Below the pieces are notes generated by a model that did not search any database, had not been told where the DNA came from, and saw only the letters and a list, made by a program, of their open reading frames with translations. This document shows positions 17,661-25,472 of a stretch of 64,000 nucleotides of DNA, one piece after another. The number at the start of each line of letters is the position of its first letter. Within the stretch, counting starts at the first letter, position 1. This stretch comes from Flavobacterium sp. LC2016-12 (GTDB lineage: Bacteria > Bacteroidota > Bacteroidia > Flavobacteriales > Flavobacteriaceae), in assembly GCF_015351595.1 (NCBI RefSeq), contig NZ_JADKPT010000016.1:1-64000 (forward strand), given 5' to 3'. Position numbers and translations under genes: made by a program.

Positions 17661-19694
17661 ATGACAACTAATAAATCCGCATCATTGTTTGAAAGCAAAC
17701 AGGTAAAAGAAGCCTTAGCGCAGTCTTTTGTGAAGCTTAATCCAAAATTGATGATCAAAAATCCGGTAATGTTTACCGTAGAAATTGGAACTGCCATTAT
17801 GTTTGCTGTTTGTGTTTCCATTTTGATGGGAGCAACAGATCAGGGCAGTTTTACTTATAATTTAATTGTGTTCTTAATTTTACTAGCAACACTTTTGTTT
17901 GCCAATTTCGCCGAAGCTATTGCCGAAGCCAGAGGGAAAGCACAAGCCGACAGTTTACGAAAAACACGTGAAGAAACGCCTGCAAGACAGATTTTACCAA
18001 ACGGAGAAATCAAAAATATCAGTTCTTCGCAATTAAAAAAAGGAGATATTTTCTATTGCGAATCAGGTGATCTAATTGCAACTGACGGAGAAATTATCGA
18101 AGGTTTGGCAACCATTGACGAAAGTGCCATTACCGGAGAAAGTGCTCCCGTAATTCGGGAAGCTGGAGGTGACAAATCATCTGTAACCGGAGGAACAAAA
18201 GTACTGTCTGATAAAATAAAAGTAATCGTAACTTCTGAACCTGGTGAAAGCTTTTTAGATAAAATGATTGCTTTAGTTGAAGGTGCAAGCCGTCAGAAAA
18301 CGCCAAACGAAATTGCCTTAACCATTTTATTAGCCGCATTTACCTTAATCTTCGTGATTGTGTGCGTTACGCTAAAACCGTTTGCCGACTATGCAAATGC
18401 ACCCATCACGATTGCGGCTTTTATTGCTCTTTTTGTTTGCTTGATTCCAACTACAATTGGAGGTTTACTTTCTGCAATTGGTATTGCCGGAATGGACAGA
18501 GCTTTGCGTGCCAACGTAATTACAAAATCTGGAAAAGCGGTAGAAACTGCTGGAGATATTGACGTATTGCTTTTGGATAAAACCGGAACCATCACTATCG
18601 GAAACAGAAAAGCGACCAGTTTTTATCCTACAAAAGGCGTTTCTGAAGAAGATTTTATAAAATCTGCTGTATTAAGTTCACTAGCAGATGACACTCCGGA
18701 AGGGAAAAGTATCGTGGAATTGGCAGGAGCCGAAACGGCCAATAAATTATCAATTGAAGGTGCTACTTTAATAAAATTTACCGCAGAAACCAGAACTTCC
18801 GGAGTTGTTTTAAAAGACGGAACTAATATTAGAAAAGGTGCTCAGGATGCTGCAAAAAATATTGCTGCTCAGGCAGGAAATAGTTTTCCTGAAGATACTG
18901 CACAAAAAGTAATCGACATTTCTTCAAACGGAGGAACGCCATTAGTGGTTATTAAAAACAATCAGGTTCAGGGTGTTATCGAATTACAGGATATCATTAA
19001 AACCGGAATGAAAGAACGTTTTGACCGATTGAGAAAAATGGGTGTAAAAACGGTAATGGTTACTGGTGATAATCCGTTAACAGCTAAGTTTATTGCAGAA
19101 GCTGCCGGAGTTGATGATTTTATTGCCGAGGCAAAACCTGAGGATAAAATGAACTACATCAAAAATGAGCAAAATCTTGGTAAATTGGTTGCCATGATGG
19201 GAGACGGAACGAATGATGCTCCTGCCCTTGCCCAAGCCAATGTTGGTGTTGCGATGAACAGTGGAACTCAGGCGGCCAAAGAAGCCGGAAACATGGTCGA
19301 TCTTGATAATGACCCAACGAAACTTATTGAGATTATTGAAATTGGAAAACAGCTTTTAATGACTCGTGGAACTTTAACTACTTTTTCTATTGCAAATGAC
19401 GTTGCGAAATATTTTGCTATTGTTCCTGCTCTTTTTATTACTGCGATTCCTGCGCTTCAAGGTTTAAATATTATGCATTTACATAGCCCGGAAAGTGCCA
19501 TTTTATCTGCGGTAATTTTTAACGCGATTATCATTCCGATCTTGATTCCATTAGCATTGAGAGGTGTTGATTACAAACCAATCGGAGCAAGCGCGATCCT
19601 AAAAAGAAATCTTTTGATCTATGGTTTAGGCGGATTGATTATTCCATTTATCGGGATTAAACTGATTGATTTACTTGTTGCTTTATTTATGTAA
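17661..19694 (+). CDS. kdpB: Potassium-transporting P-type ATPase subunit KdpB
   Basis: A 677-residue P-type ATPase, the energising subunit of KdpFABC in the inner membrane. The phosphorylation motif DKTGTIT is intact. The actuator loop is TGES, the nucleotide domain contains KGAQDA, and the hinge motif is GDGTNDAPAL. Length is normal for KdpB. The spacers before and after the gene carry inverted repeats that could separate its mRNA stability from that of kdpA and kdpC. Confidence 0.97.
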   Translation: MTTNKSASLFESKQVKEALAQSFVKLNPKLMIKNPVMFTVEIGTAIMFAVCVSILMGATDQGSFTYNLIVFLILLATLLFANFAEAIAEARGKAQADSLRKTREETPARQILPNGEIKNISSSQLKKGDIFYCESGDLIATDGEIIEGLATIDESAITGESAPVIREAGGDKSSVTGGTKVLSDKIKVIVTSEPGESFLDKMIALVEGASRQKTPNEIALTILLAAFTLIFVIVCVTLKPFADYANAPITIAAFIALFVCLIPTTIGGLLSAIGIAGMDRALRANVITKSGKAVETAGDIDVLLLDKTGTITIGNRKATSFYPTKGVSEEDFIKSAVLSSLADDTPEGKSIVELAGAETANKLSIEGATLIKFTAETRTSGVVLKDGTNIRKGAQDAAKNIAAQAGNSFPEDTAQKVIDISSNGGTPLVVIKNNQVQGVIELQDIIKTGMKERFDRLRKMGVKTVMVTGDNPLTAKFIAEAAGVDDFIAEAKPEDKMNYIKNEQNLGKLVAMMGDGTNDAPALAQANVGVAMNSGTQAAKEAGNMVDLDNDPTKLIEIIEIGKQLLMTRGTLTTFSIANDVAKYFAIVPALFITAIPALQGLNIMHLHSPESAILSAVIFNAIIIPILIPLALRGVDYKPIGASAILKRNLLIYGLGGLIIPFIGIKLIDLLVALFM

Positions 19695-19705
19695 AAAAAA
19701 AAGTT

Positions 19706-19777
19706 GCTAAGGTTCTGAGACGCTAAGGTGCTAAGTTTTTTTCTTAGGCCCTCAGAACCTTAGTCCCATAGAACCTC
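19706..19777. repeat. Octamer repeat, inverted arms, between kdpB and kdpC
   Basis: The left arm is four octamers, GCTAAGGT, TCTGAGAC, GCTAAGGT and GCTAAG.. (19706-19735). The right arm is CTTAGGCC, CTCAGAAC, CTTAGTCC and CATAGAAC (19743-19774). The 8-bp period is exact in both arms and a 13-bp segment pairs perfectly (19707-19719 with 19751-19763). It fills almost the whole 97-bp kdpB-kdpC spacer. Confidence 0.9.
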
Positions 19778-19791
19778 TAAAAAGAAAAAAG

Positions 19792-20343
19792 ATGAAAAAT
19801 ATATTTTCACTATTAAAATTGACGCTGCTTATTGTTATTCTATTTGCAGTTATTTATCCTCTTGCGATTTACGGAATCGCACAAATTGCTCCGAATCAAG
19901 GAAAAGGAGAAACTGTTTCGGTTAACGGAAAAGTGGTTGGTTACCAAAAAATTGGTCAGAAATTCGATAAGTCGAATTATTTCTGGGGAAGACCTTCGGC
20001 TGTTGATTACAACGCTGCAGGAAGTGCAGGAAGCAATAAAGGACCAAGCAATGCTGATTATTTAGCTTTGGTTCAAAAAAGAATTGATACACTTTTACTA
20101 GTTCATCCGTACTTGAAAAAATCTGATATTCCATCAGATATGGTTACGGCTTCCGGAAGTGGATTGGATCCAAATATTTCTCCGCAAGGTGCTTTGATTC
20201 AGGTAAAACGTGTTGCTAAAGAACGAAAATTAGCCGAAGCTAAAGTAAAAGCTTTGGTTGAATCTAAAATTAATACGGCTGTTGTTGGTCCTGAAACAGT
20301 TAATGTTTTGGAATTGAATATGGCTTTGGATGAGCTTCGCTAA
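19792..20343 (+). CDS. kdpC: Potassium-transporting ATPase subunit KdpC
   Basis: A 183-residue subunit with one N-terminal transmembrane helix (about residues 8-28) and a periplasmic domain. Typical KdpC motifs are present: the FWGRPS element with the following SAGSN stretch, the TASGSGLDPNISPQGA segment around residue 120, and VNVLELNMAL at the C-terminus. KdpC assists K+ binding and assembly in the pump. It lies in sequence after kdpB, and the gene appears intact. Confidence 0.95.
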   Translation: MKNIFSLLKLTLLIVILFAVIYPLAIYGIAQIAPNQGKGETVSVNGKVVGYQKIGQKFDKSNYFWGRPSAVDYNAAGSAGSNKGPSNADYLALVQKRIDTLLLVHPYLKKSDIPSDMVTASGSGLDPNISPQGALIQVKRVAKERKLAEAKVKALVESKINTAVVGPETVNVLELNMALDELR

Positions 20344-20344
20344 A

Positions 20345-20382
20345 ACAAGGTTCTGAGGTTCTGAGTCGCTAAGGTTCTAAGG
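20345..20382. repeat. Single octamer-repeat arm after kdpC
   Basis: Four successive octamers ending in AG, GTTCTGAG, GTTCTGAG, TCGCTAAG and GTTCTAAG (20350-20381), start 7 bp after the kdpC stop codon. The period is exactly 8 bp. No inverted partner is adjacent. Confidence 0.85.
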
Positions 20383-20389
20383 TTTTTTT

Positions 20390-20417
20390 CCTGCAAGGTT
20401 TTCAAAACCTTGTAGGT
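20390..20417 (+). repeat. Third copy of the 28-bp CCTGCAAGG repeat
   Basis: Identical over 28 bp to the arm at 14838-14865. Together with the pair at 14838-14920 it brackets the kdpF-kdpC segment in this window. Confidence 0.9.
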
Positions 20418-20442
20418 ATGACAAAGATTTTCGTCAATTTTG

Positions 20443-20528
20443 GTCATTGCGAGGAACGAAGCAACCACATTTACAAAATCAACTTTACGTTCCATTATTA
20501 GTGAGAATGCTTCGTTCCTCGCAATGAC
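20443..20528. repeat. 21-bp perfect inverted repeat (GTCATTGCGAGGAACGAAGC family)
   Basis: The arms 20443-20463 and 20508-20528 are exact reverse complements, separated by 44 bp. The sequence is a dispersed intergenic repeat type I associate with flavobacterial and other bacterial genomes. A third, single arm lies at 20781-20799. Confidence 0.88.
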
Positions 20529-20570
20529 AAACTGGATGGAAAAATTAGAACGAAAAGCGTCCTTTTACCC

Positions 20571-20665
20571 TGAGTGCCCTAGCCCCGATAGGAGTGGAAA
20601 TCCTTTTGTGTCTCGTTTCTTTAACGAGACACAAAAGATTGGAACGGATAGCGGGAAATAGCTCC
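20571..20665. repeat. Structured CCCTAGCCCCGATAG...GGATAGCGGG element, possibly a Flavo-1-type RNA
   Basis: A 15-bp perfect stem (CTTTTGTGTCTCGTT with its complement AACGAGACACAAAAG) is enclosed by CCCTAGCCCCGATAGGAGTG on the left and GGAACGGATAGCGGGAAATA on the right, then GCTCC. The outer strands can pair only in part (CTA/TAG, CCC/GGG). From memory it resembles the dispersed flavobacterial element catalogued as the Flavo-1 RNA, but I could not check this. Orientation and function are unknown. Confidence 0.5.
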
Positions 20666-20695
20666 TTAAAAACCTACTAAGAAAAATTAATAATA

Positions 20696-20722
20696 CCTAA
20701 CAGGTTTTAGAAACCTGTTAGG
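20696..20722. repeat. CCTAACAGGTTT hairpin
   Basis: A perfect 12-bp inverted repeat (20696-20707 with 20711-20722) with a TAG loop. The layout matches the 28-mer repeat arms (CAGGTTT...AAACCTG against CAAGGTTTT...AAAACCTTG), so it is probably a diverged relative. It could also act as a terminator-like structure, though no T-run follows. Confidence 0.7.
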
Positions 20723-20780
20723 ATAATAAAATGCCTTTTTTACCCTAAAAAAATCTAAATAAATAATGAGGACGAGATTA

Positions 20781-20799
20781 CTTCGTTCCTCGCAATGAC
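20781..20799. repeat. Solitary arm of the 21-bp repeat
   Basis: CTTCGTTCCTCGCAATGAC is identical to the right arm at 20510-20528 and lies 9 bp before the porin start codon, so it forms part of that gene's leader. Confidence 0.85.
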
Positions 20800-20807
20800 A
20801 AACAAAA

Positions 20808-21884
20808 ATGAAAAAAATAATACTTACTGCTTTAATCGCATTCGGTTTTAGCAATTTACAAGCACAAGAAGAATCAAAAAGTCCGTTGACATTTTCAGGT
20901 TATGTAGAAACATATTACAGTTATGATTTCGGGAAACCGGATAATCATACTCGCCCCGGATTTTTTTATAATTATAACCGTAGTAATGAAGTCAACTTGA
21001 ATTTAGGTATGGCAAAAGTGAATTATACAAAAGATAATATTCGCGGGAATTTTGCTTTGATGGCTGGAACTTATGCACAATACAATATGTCGGCTGAACA
21101 GGATTTATTGAAAAATGTATATGAAGCCAATGTTGGTGTAAAGATCTCGCAAAGTCATAATTTGTGGATTGATGCGGGAATTATGCCTGCACATATTGGT
21201 TTTGAAAGTGCGATTGGAAAAGATTGCCAAACTTTGACCCGAAGCATTTTGGCTGAAAATTCTCCTTATTATGAAGCTGGAGTAAAAATTGGTTACACCT
21301 CTGAATCTGGAGAATGGTATTTGGCCGGAATGTATTTGAATGGCTGGCAACGTATTCAGAAAGTAGACGGAAATCATACACCTGCTTTTGGAACGCAAAT
21401 TACGTATAAACCAACTGATAAAGTGGTTTTGAACTGGAGTACGTATGTTGGAAATGAACAGCCGGACATCGACAAAAAATGGCGTTACTTCAACAACTTT
21501 TACGGACAATTTAAAGTAACAGACAAAACAAATATTACGGCTGGTGTTGATGTTGGTTCGCAACAATCGGCTAAAAGCAGTAACAAATATGATACTTGGT
21601 TTTCGCCAGTTTTGATTCTACAATACAAACCAGCTGACAAAATTCAACTTGCAGTAAGAGGCGAATATTATAGTGACGAAAAAGGTGTAATTATCGCAAC
21701 AGAAACTGAAAACGGTTTTAAAACTTACGGATTTTCGGCTAACTTTGATTACTTAGTTACTGATAATGTAATGTTTAGAATTGAAGCCAGAAATCTTTCG
21801 AGTAAAGATGAAATATTTACAAAAGACAATCTTCCGACGGATACGAATACGTTTGTAACGACATCTTTGGCGATTAGTTTTTAA
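20808..21884 (+). CDS. Outer-membrane beta-barrel porin linked to Kdp
   Basis: A 358-residue protein with a clear signal peptide (cleavage near LQAQ/EE, residue ~20). The mature chain alternates polar and hydrophobic residues, is rich in Tyr, Trp and Gly, and ends in VTTSLAISF, the C-terminal aromatic residue expected of outer-membrane barrels. Such a porin beside kdp genes is, as I recall, common in Flavobacteriaceae. It may let K+ cross the outer membrane at low concentration, but this is inference from position. It lies between kdpC and kdpD, with repeat-filled spacers on both sides, and its start codon follows a dispersed repeat by 9 bp. Confidence 0.8.
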   Translation: MKKIILTALIAFGFSNLQAQEESKSPLTFSGYVETYYSYDFGKPDNHTRPGFFYNYNRSNEVNLNLGMAKVNYTKDNIRGNFALMAGTYAQYNMSAEQDLLKNVYEANVGVKISQSHNLWIDAGIMPAHIGFESAIGKDCQTLTRSILAENSPYYEAGVKIGYTSESGEWYLAGMYLNGWQRIQKVDGNHTPAFGTQITYKPTDKVVLNWSTYVGNEQPDIDKKWRYFNNFYGQFKVTDKTNITAGVDVGSQQSAKSSNKYDTWFSPVLILQYKPADKIQLAVRGEYYSDEKGVIIATETENGFKTYGFSANFDYLVTDNVMFRIEARNLSSKDEIFTKDNLPTDTNTFVTTSLAISF

Positions 21885-21905
21885 ACATTAAATTTTTTTT
21901 TTTTA

Positions 21906-22111
21906 CCATTAAGATATTAAGAAAGTTAAGCTTTATCTTAATGAGCTATTTTAGAAAATTAAGCTTGGCCTTTATTAACTTAATATCTTAATGGTTTAAT
22001 TATTAAAAATTGATTTTTATCATTAAGATATTAAGAAAGTTAAGCATTGCCTTAATGGGCCTTTGCTGAGAAACATTAAGCTTTGACTTTATTAACTTAA
22101 TATCTTAATGG
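21906..22111. repeat. Tandem pair of long ATTAAG inverted repeats
   Basis: Two successive copies (21906-21994 and 22020-22111, offset 114 bp) each have a left arm CCATTAAG-ATATTAAG-AAAGTTAAG and a right arm ending CTTAATAT-CTTAATGG. The arms pair over about 17-24 bp in each copy. The two copies share the arms but differ in the loop. They fill the spacer between the porin gene and kdpD. Confidence 0.88.
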
Positions 22112-22125
22112 TAAAATAAAAAAAA

Positions 22126-22149
22126 CTTTGCGACTTAGTGCCTTCGTGG
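22126..22149. repeat. Octamer array (CTTTGCGA CTTAGTGC CTTCGTGG) just before kdpD
   Basis: Three octamers with an exact 8-bp period; in reverse complement they read CCACGAAG, GCACTAAG, TCGCAAAG. The array ends 9 bp before the kdpD ATG and includes an in-frame GTG (22138) that could be mistaken for the start. Confidence 0.85.
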
Positions 22150-22158
22150 CAAAACTAT

Positions 22159-23286
22159 ATGGAACAGAAAAAAGAAAATAACGCACAGCACTTTCTCGAT
22201 TTAATTCAGAAATCACGGAAAGGAAAGTTTAAAGTCTACATTGGGATGAGTGCCGGTGTGGGGAAGACTTTTCGTATGCTTCAGGAAGCGCATTCGTTGT
22301 TGAAGAATGGAATTGATGTGAAAATTGGTTACATTGAAACGCATATGCGGAAGGAAACGCATGAACTTTTAGCTGGTTTGCCTGTGATTCCACGGCGAAC
22401 CATTTTCTATAAAGGGAAACAGCTGGAAGAACTAGATGTACAGGCAATTATCAACCTCAGACCTGAAGTTGTAATTGTTGATGAATTGGCACACACGAAT
22501 GTTGAAGGGAGCAAAAATGAAAAACGCTGGCAAGATGTTTTAGAAATTTTAGATGCGGGAATCAATGTGATTTCTGCGGTTAATATTCAGCATATTGAAA
22601 GTCTGAATGAGGATGTAAAACGGATTACAGGAATTGATGTTCAGGAACGAATTCCGGATAATGTTTTGCGTCTGGCTGATGAAGTGGTGAATATCGATTT
22701 GACATCGGAAGATTTGATTGCGCGTTTGAAAGAAGGTAAAATTTATACTCCGGATAAAATTCAGACCGCTTTGACGAACTTTTTTAAATCGGAACAAATT
22801 TTACAATTGCGCGAATTGGCTTTGAAAGAAGTAGCAAGTCAGGTAGTTCGGAAAGTCGAAAATGAAGTACCTCAACTTCATGCTTTGCGCCATGAAAAGC
22901 TTTTGGCATGCATTAGCAGTAATGATAAAACGGCAAAAATTGTAATTAGAAAAGCGGCTCGACTGGCGAGTTATTATAACGGAAGCTGGTATGTTTTGTA
23001 TGTAGAAACACCAAAAGAAAGCAGTACCAAAATTGCATTAGACAAACAAAGACATTTAATTAATAACTTTAAACTGGCCGTACAATTAGGCGCGGAAGTT
23101 ATCAAATTAGAGCATAAAAATATTGCCGATGCGATTTTAATTGCGGTAGAAGAAAAACAAATTACAACTGTCTGCATCGGAAAACCGCATTTGAATTTAT
23201 TTAAAGTAATTTTGTCTACAACGATTTTCAGACGTTTATTAAATCGCCTGTCTTTATCGAATGTCGACCTTGTTATTTTATCGTAG
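22159..23286 (+). CDS. kdpD: KdpD N-terminal sensor protein without a kinase domain
   Basis: I start the gene at ATG 22159, because the upstream in-frame GTG at 22138 lies in repeat DNA. The 375-residue protein contains the complete KdpD cytoplasmic domain: Walker A GMSAGVGKT at residues 29-37, Walker-B-like VVIVDELAHTN at about 101-111, and NIQHIESLND-like helix. A universal-stress-protein domain (about 245-375) follows. It then stops. The four transmembrane helices, GAF, HisKA and HATPase parts of a full-length KdpD (about 900 residues) are absent and no frameshift remnant follows. A separate kinase gene lies 212 bp downstream, so the sensor looks split into two proteins, as I recall from other Bacteroidota. 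Confidence 0.88.
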   Translation: MEQKKENNAQHFLDLIQKSRKGKFKVYIGMSAGVGKTFRMLQEAHSLLKNGIDVKIGYIETHMRKETHELLAGLPVIPRRTIFYKGKQLEELDVQAIINLRPEVVIVDELAHTNVEGSKNEKRWQDVLEILDAGINVISAVNIQHIESLNEDVKRITGIDVQERIPDNVLRLADEVVNIDLTSEDLIARLKEGKIYTPDKIQTALTNFFKSEQILQLRELALKEVASQVVRKVENEVPQLHALRHEKLLACISSNDKTAKIVIRKAARLASYYNGSWYVLYVETPKESSTKIALDKQRHLINNFKLAVQLGAEVIKLEHKNIADAILIAVEEKQITTVCIGKPHLNLFKVILSTTIFRRLLNRLSLSNVDLVILS

Positions 23287-23298
23287 TAAAATTATTTA

Positions 23299-23466
23299 AA
23301 CCATATAAGTTATATAAGTTCATTTTAATTCGGGACGTTGAATTTTAACCGCAAAGTTCATTAAAGTTTTTGCTCGCGAGCGCAAGTACACAAAGCTTTC
23401 TTATATTTTCTATACTTTGCATCGCTATTGCGCATTATTATATTTTCTTATATTACTTATATGGTT
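23299..23466. repeat. Composite inverted repeat between kdpD and the kinase gene
   Basis: Arms AACCATATAAGTTATATAAG (23299-23318) and its complement (23447-23466) pair over 20 bp with one mismatch. The interior holds CGCAAAG and ACACAAAG units and a GCTCGCGAGC palindrome. The outer arms have a 9-bp period, the inner units about 8-10. Confidence 0.8.
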
Positions 23467-23498
23467 CAAAAAAATAAAATGTTTTTAAAACAAACATC

Positions 23499-25220
23499 AT
23501 GAGAATTAAAACTAAATTAAATCTAGGCGTTGGGTTATTATTCGTACTAATAATAATACTAACATTAGTGAGTGCCTTTTATATTTTTTCGATAAAAAAA
23601 GACACTGAAAACATTCTGAGAGCAAATTACAATACGCTTGAATATTCCAGAAATATGCTTTTGGCATTAGATGAAATTGGCACCAATAAAGATAAAGCTA
23701 TTACTACTTTTAAAGAAAATCTGCAAAAGCAAACACAGAACGTTACGGAAGCCGGTGAGAAAAAAGGAACCGATAATCTTAAAAGCAATTTTGCTCTTTT
23801 AGAAAAAAACAGCTCTGATGAAACTTTAAAAATGCAGATCAGGCAAAATATTTTTGGGATTATGAAACTCAATATGAATGCCATAAAACAGAAAAGTGAT
23901 ATCGCCAAACATACCGCTGAAACTGCCAATTTATGGATTGCTATTGTGGGAACTTTATGTTTTTTAATTGCTTTTAATTTACTCGTTAATTTACCAAATA
24001 ATATTGCGAACCCAATTAAGGAATTGACGTTAAGTATTAAAGAAATTGCTAATAAAAATTATTCAGAACGTGTGCATTTTACCAATCATAACGAATATGG
24101 TGATTTGGCCAAATCGTTTAATACGATGGCGCAAAAGCTAGAAGAATATCACGATAGTAATTTATCAAAATTGCTATTTGAAAAGAAAAGAATGGAAACT
24201 CTTATCAACAATATGCACGATCCCATTATAGGTTTGGATAATGATGGAATTATTTTGTTTGCGAATGATGAAGCTTTGAAAATTATTGGTTTGAAATTGG
24301 AAGATGTTATCGGAAAATCCGCTTCGACTTTAGCTTTGTCGAATGATTTAATGCGATCTTTAATTTTGAAAGAGTTAGATGCCGATTCTCAAAAAAAGAA
24401 ACCAATGAAGATTTTCGCTAACGCTAAAGAAAGTTATTTCGAAAAAGAAATTCTAAATATTACGATAATCCCAACGGGCGAAGAAAAAGAAATCAATATT
24501 GGCGATGTGATTATTCTGCGAAATATTACGCTTTTTAAAGAACTTGATTTTGCCAAAACCAATTTTATTGCGACTGTTTCGCATGAATTAAAAACCCCAA
24601 TTGCGTCTATAAAACTAAGTCTTAAATTGCTTGAAAATGCCAAAACCGGCGATATGAATGACGATCAAAAACAATTGGTTGAAAGTATAAAAGATGATAG
24701 TCAAAGATTATTAAAAATCACAGGTGAATTGCTGAATTTATCGCAGTTGGAAACCGGAAATATTCAGTTAAATATCGAAAAAAGCAACCCCTATGAAATT
24801 GTAAATTACGCTGTGGAAGCGGTAAAAGTTCAGGCAGATCAAAAGCAAATTAAATTGGTTATTAATGCCGATGAAAATCTGGAAGACGTAAAAGCCGACA
24901 GCGAAAAAACAGGTTGGGTTTTGATTAATTATTTGTCGAATGCAATACGCTATTCTTCAGAAAAAAGTACCATTTTCATCCAATTAAAAAAAGAAAATAA
25001 TCAAGTTGTTTTTCAGGTTATCGACACCGGAAAAGGAATTGATGCCAGATATAAAGAAAAAGTTTTTGATAAATATTTCCAGGTTCCCGGAAGTCAAAAG
25101 TCCGGAACCGGATTGGGATTAGCGATCAGCAAAGAATTTATTGAAGCTCAAAACGGAAGCGTTGGCGTAGAAAGTAATTTAGGATTGGGAAGTACGTTTT
25201 GGTTTGCACTAAAAGTGTAA
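23499..25220 (+). CDS. Membrane sensor histidine kinase with HAMP and PAS domains, KdpD partner candidate
   Basis: A 573-residue kinase. TM1 is at about residues 8-30 and TM2 at about 145-165, enclosing a ~115-residue periplasmic helical domain. A HAMP linker, a PAS domain (about 245-345) with DPIIGLDNDGIILFAN, a HisKA with the site VSHELKTPIAS and an HATPase with N-box LINYLSNAIRYS and the GTGLGLAI lid follow. All kinase motifs are intact. It is on the kdp strand directly after the kinase-less KdpD, so it probably supplies the missing catalytic half, with KdpD modulating it. No response regulator gene follows. It may instead phosphorylate the NtrC-type regulator at 13489. Confidence 0.88.
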   Translation: MRIKTKLNLGVGLLFVLIIILTLVSAFYIFSIKKDTENILRANYNTLEYSRNMLLALDEIGTNKDKAITTFKENLQKQTQNVTEAGEKKGTDNLKSNFALLEKNSSDETLKMQIRQNIFGIMKLNMNAIKQKSDIAKHTAETANLWIAIVGTLCFLIAFNLLVNLPNNIANPIKELTLSIKEIANKNYSERVHFTNHNEYGDLAKSFNTMAQKLEEYHDSNLSKLLFEKKRMETLINNMHDPIIGLDNDGIILFANDEALKIIGLKLEDVIGKSASTLALSNDLMRSLILKELDADSQKKKPMKIFANAKESYFEKEILNITIIPTGEEKEINIGDVIILRNITLFKELDFAKTNFIATVSHELKTPIASIKLSLKLLENAKTGDMNDDQKQLVESIKDDSQRLLKITGELLNLSQLETGNIQLNIEKSNPYEIVNYAVEAVKVQADQKQIKLVINADENLEDVKADSEKTGWVLINYLSNAIRYSSEKSTIFIQLKKENNQVVFQVIDTGKGIDARYKEKVFDKYFQVPGSQKSGTGLGLAISKEFIEAQNGSVGVESNLGLGSTFWFALKV

Positions 25221-25223
25221 AAA

Positions 25224-25268
25224 GAGCCATAGGCTCAAATTATATTGTAGGGCTGGACTTCAGTCCAG
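25224..25268. repeat. Two short hairpins after the kinase gene
   Basis: GAGCC-ATA-GGCTC (25224-25236) and CTGGACT-TC-AGTCCAG (25253-25268). The first lies 3 bp after the kinase stop codon but has no T-run, so it is a poor terminator. Confidence 0.6.
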
Positions 25269-25309
25269 TTCACACAAAGTATGTGCCATTGGGATAAAAA
25301 TTTTCAAAT

Positions 25310-25464
25310 AAAGCTCCAGCGGAGCGTAATATTTATAGATAATTATACATTCCCTATTTAAAGCTTCGTCGGAGCGACATCATCTTGATTATAAACATGC
25401 CACCCCGATGGGGTTTATTAAAATGTGATGAAATTTTTCTATAAACATATCGTCCCGCTGGGAC
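25310..25464. repeat. REP-like array of four 13-nt hairpin units in convergent pairs
   Basis: Unit A (25313-25325, GCTCC-AGC-GGAGC) and unit B (25363-25375) point right. Units C (25402-25414) and D (25452-25464, GTCCC-GCT-GGGAC) point left. A and D are followed, in their own orientation, by a conserved tail ending TTTATAG; C has the related GCATGTTTATAA. Hairpin plus constant tail in paired orientation is the layout of REP/BIME elements mobilised by REP-associated tyrosine transposases. No such transposase is in this window. Confidence 0.75.
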
Positions 25465-25472
25465 TTTTATAT

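Larger units (their letters stand above)
20344..20807. other. 464-bp repeat-packed spacer between kdpC and the porin gene
   Basis: No protein gene is supported here. The spacer holds at least five different repeats in a row: an octamer array (20350-20381), a 28-mer copy (20390-20417), a 21-bp inverted repeat (20443-20528), a structured CCCTAGCCCCGATAG element (about 20571-20665), a 12-bp-stem hairpin (20696-20722), and a further single arm of the 21-bp repeat (20781-20799). A 73-codon open frame across it follows the repeats and is not a gene. Confidence 0.85.

Noticed and set aside
20440..20661. A 73-codon open frame in the kdpC-porin spacer
   Set aside because: It runs through the 21-bp inverted repeat and the structured repeat element; its codons follow repeat sequence and no start signal is present.
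22138..22158. GTG start for kdpD
   Set aside because: It lies inside the octamer repeat; the conserved KdpD chain begins after ATG 22159.
15751..25220. Classical kdpE expected after the kdpD-linked kinase
   Set aside because: No OmpR-type regulator is encoded between the kinase and the end of the window; only NtrC-type regulators are found upstream.
25310..25464. CRISPR-like array
   Set aside because: Units are inverted in pairs, differ in sequence, have uneven spacing and no spacers or cas genes; they are REP-like.
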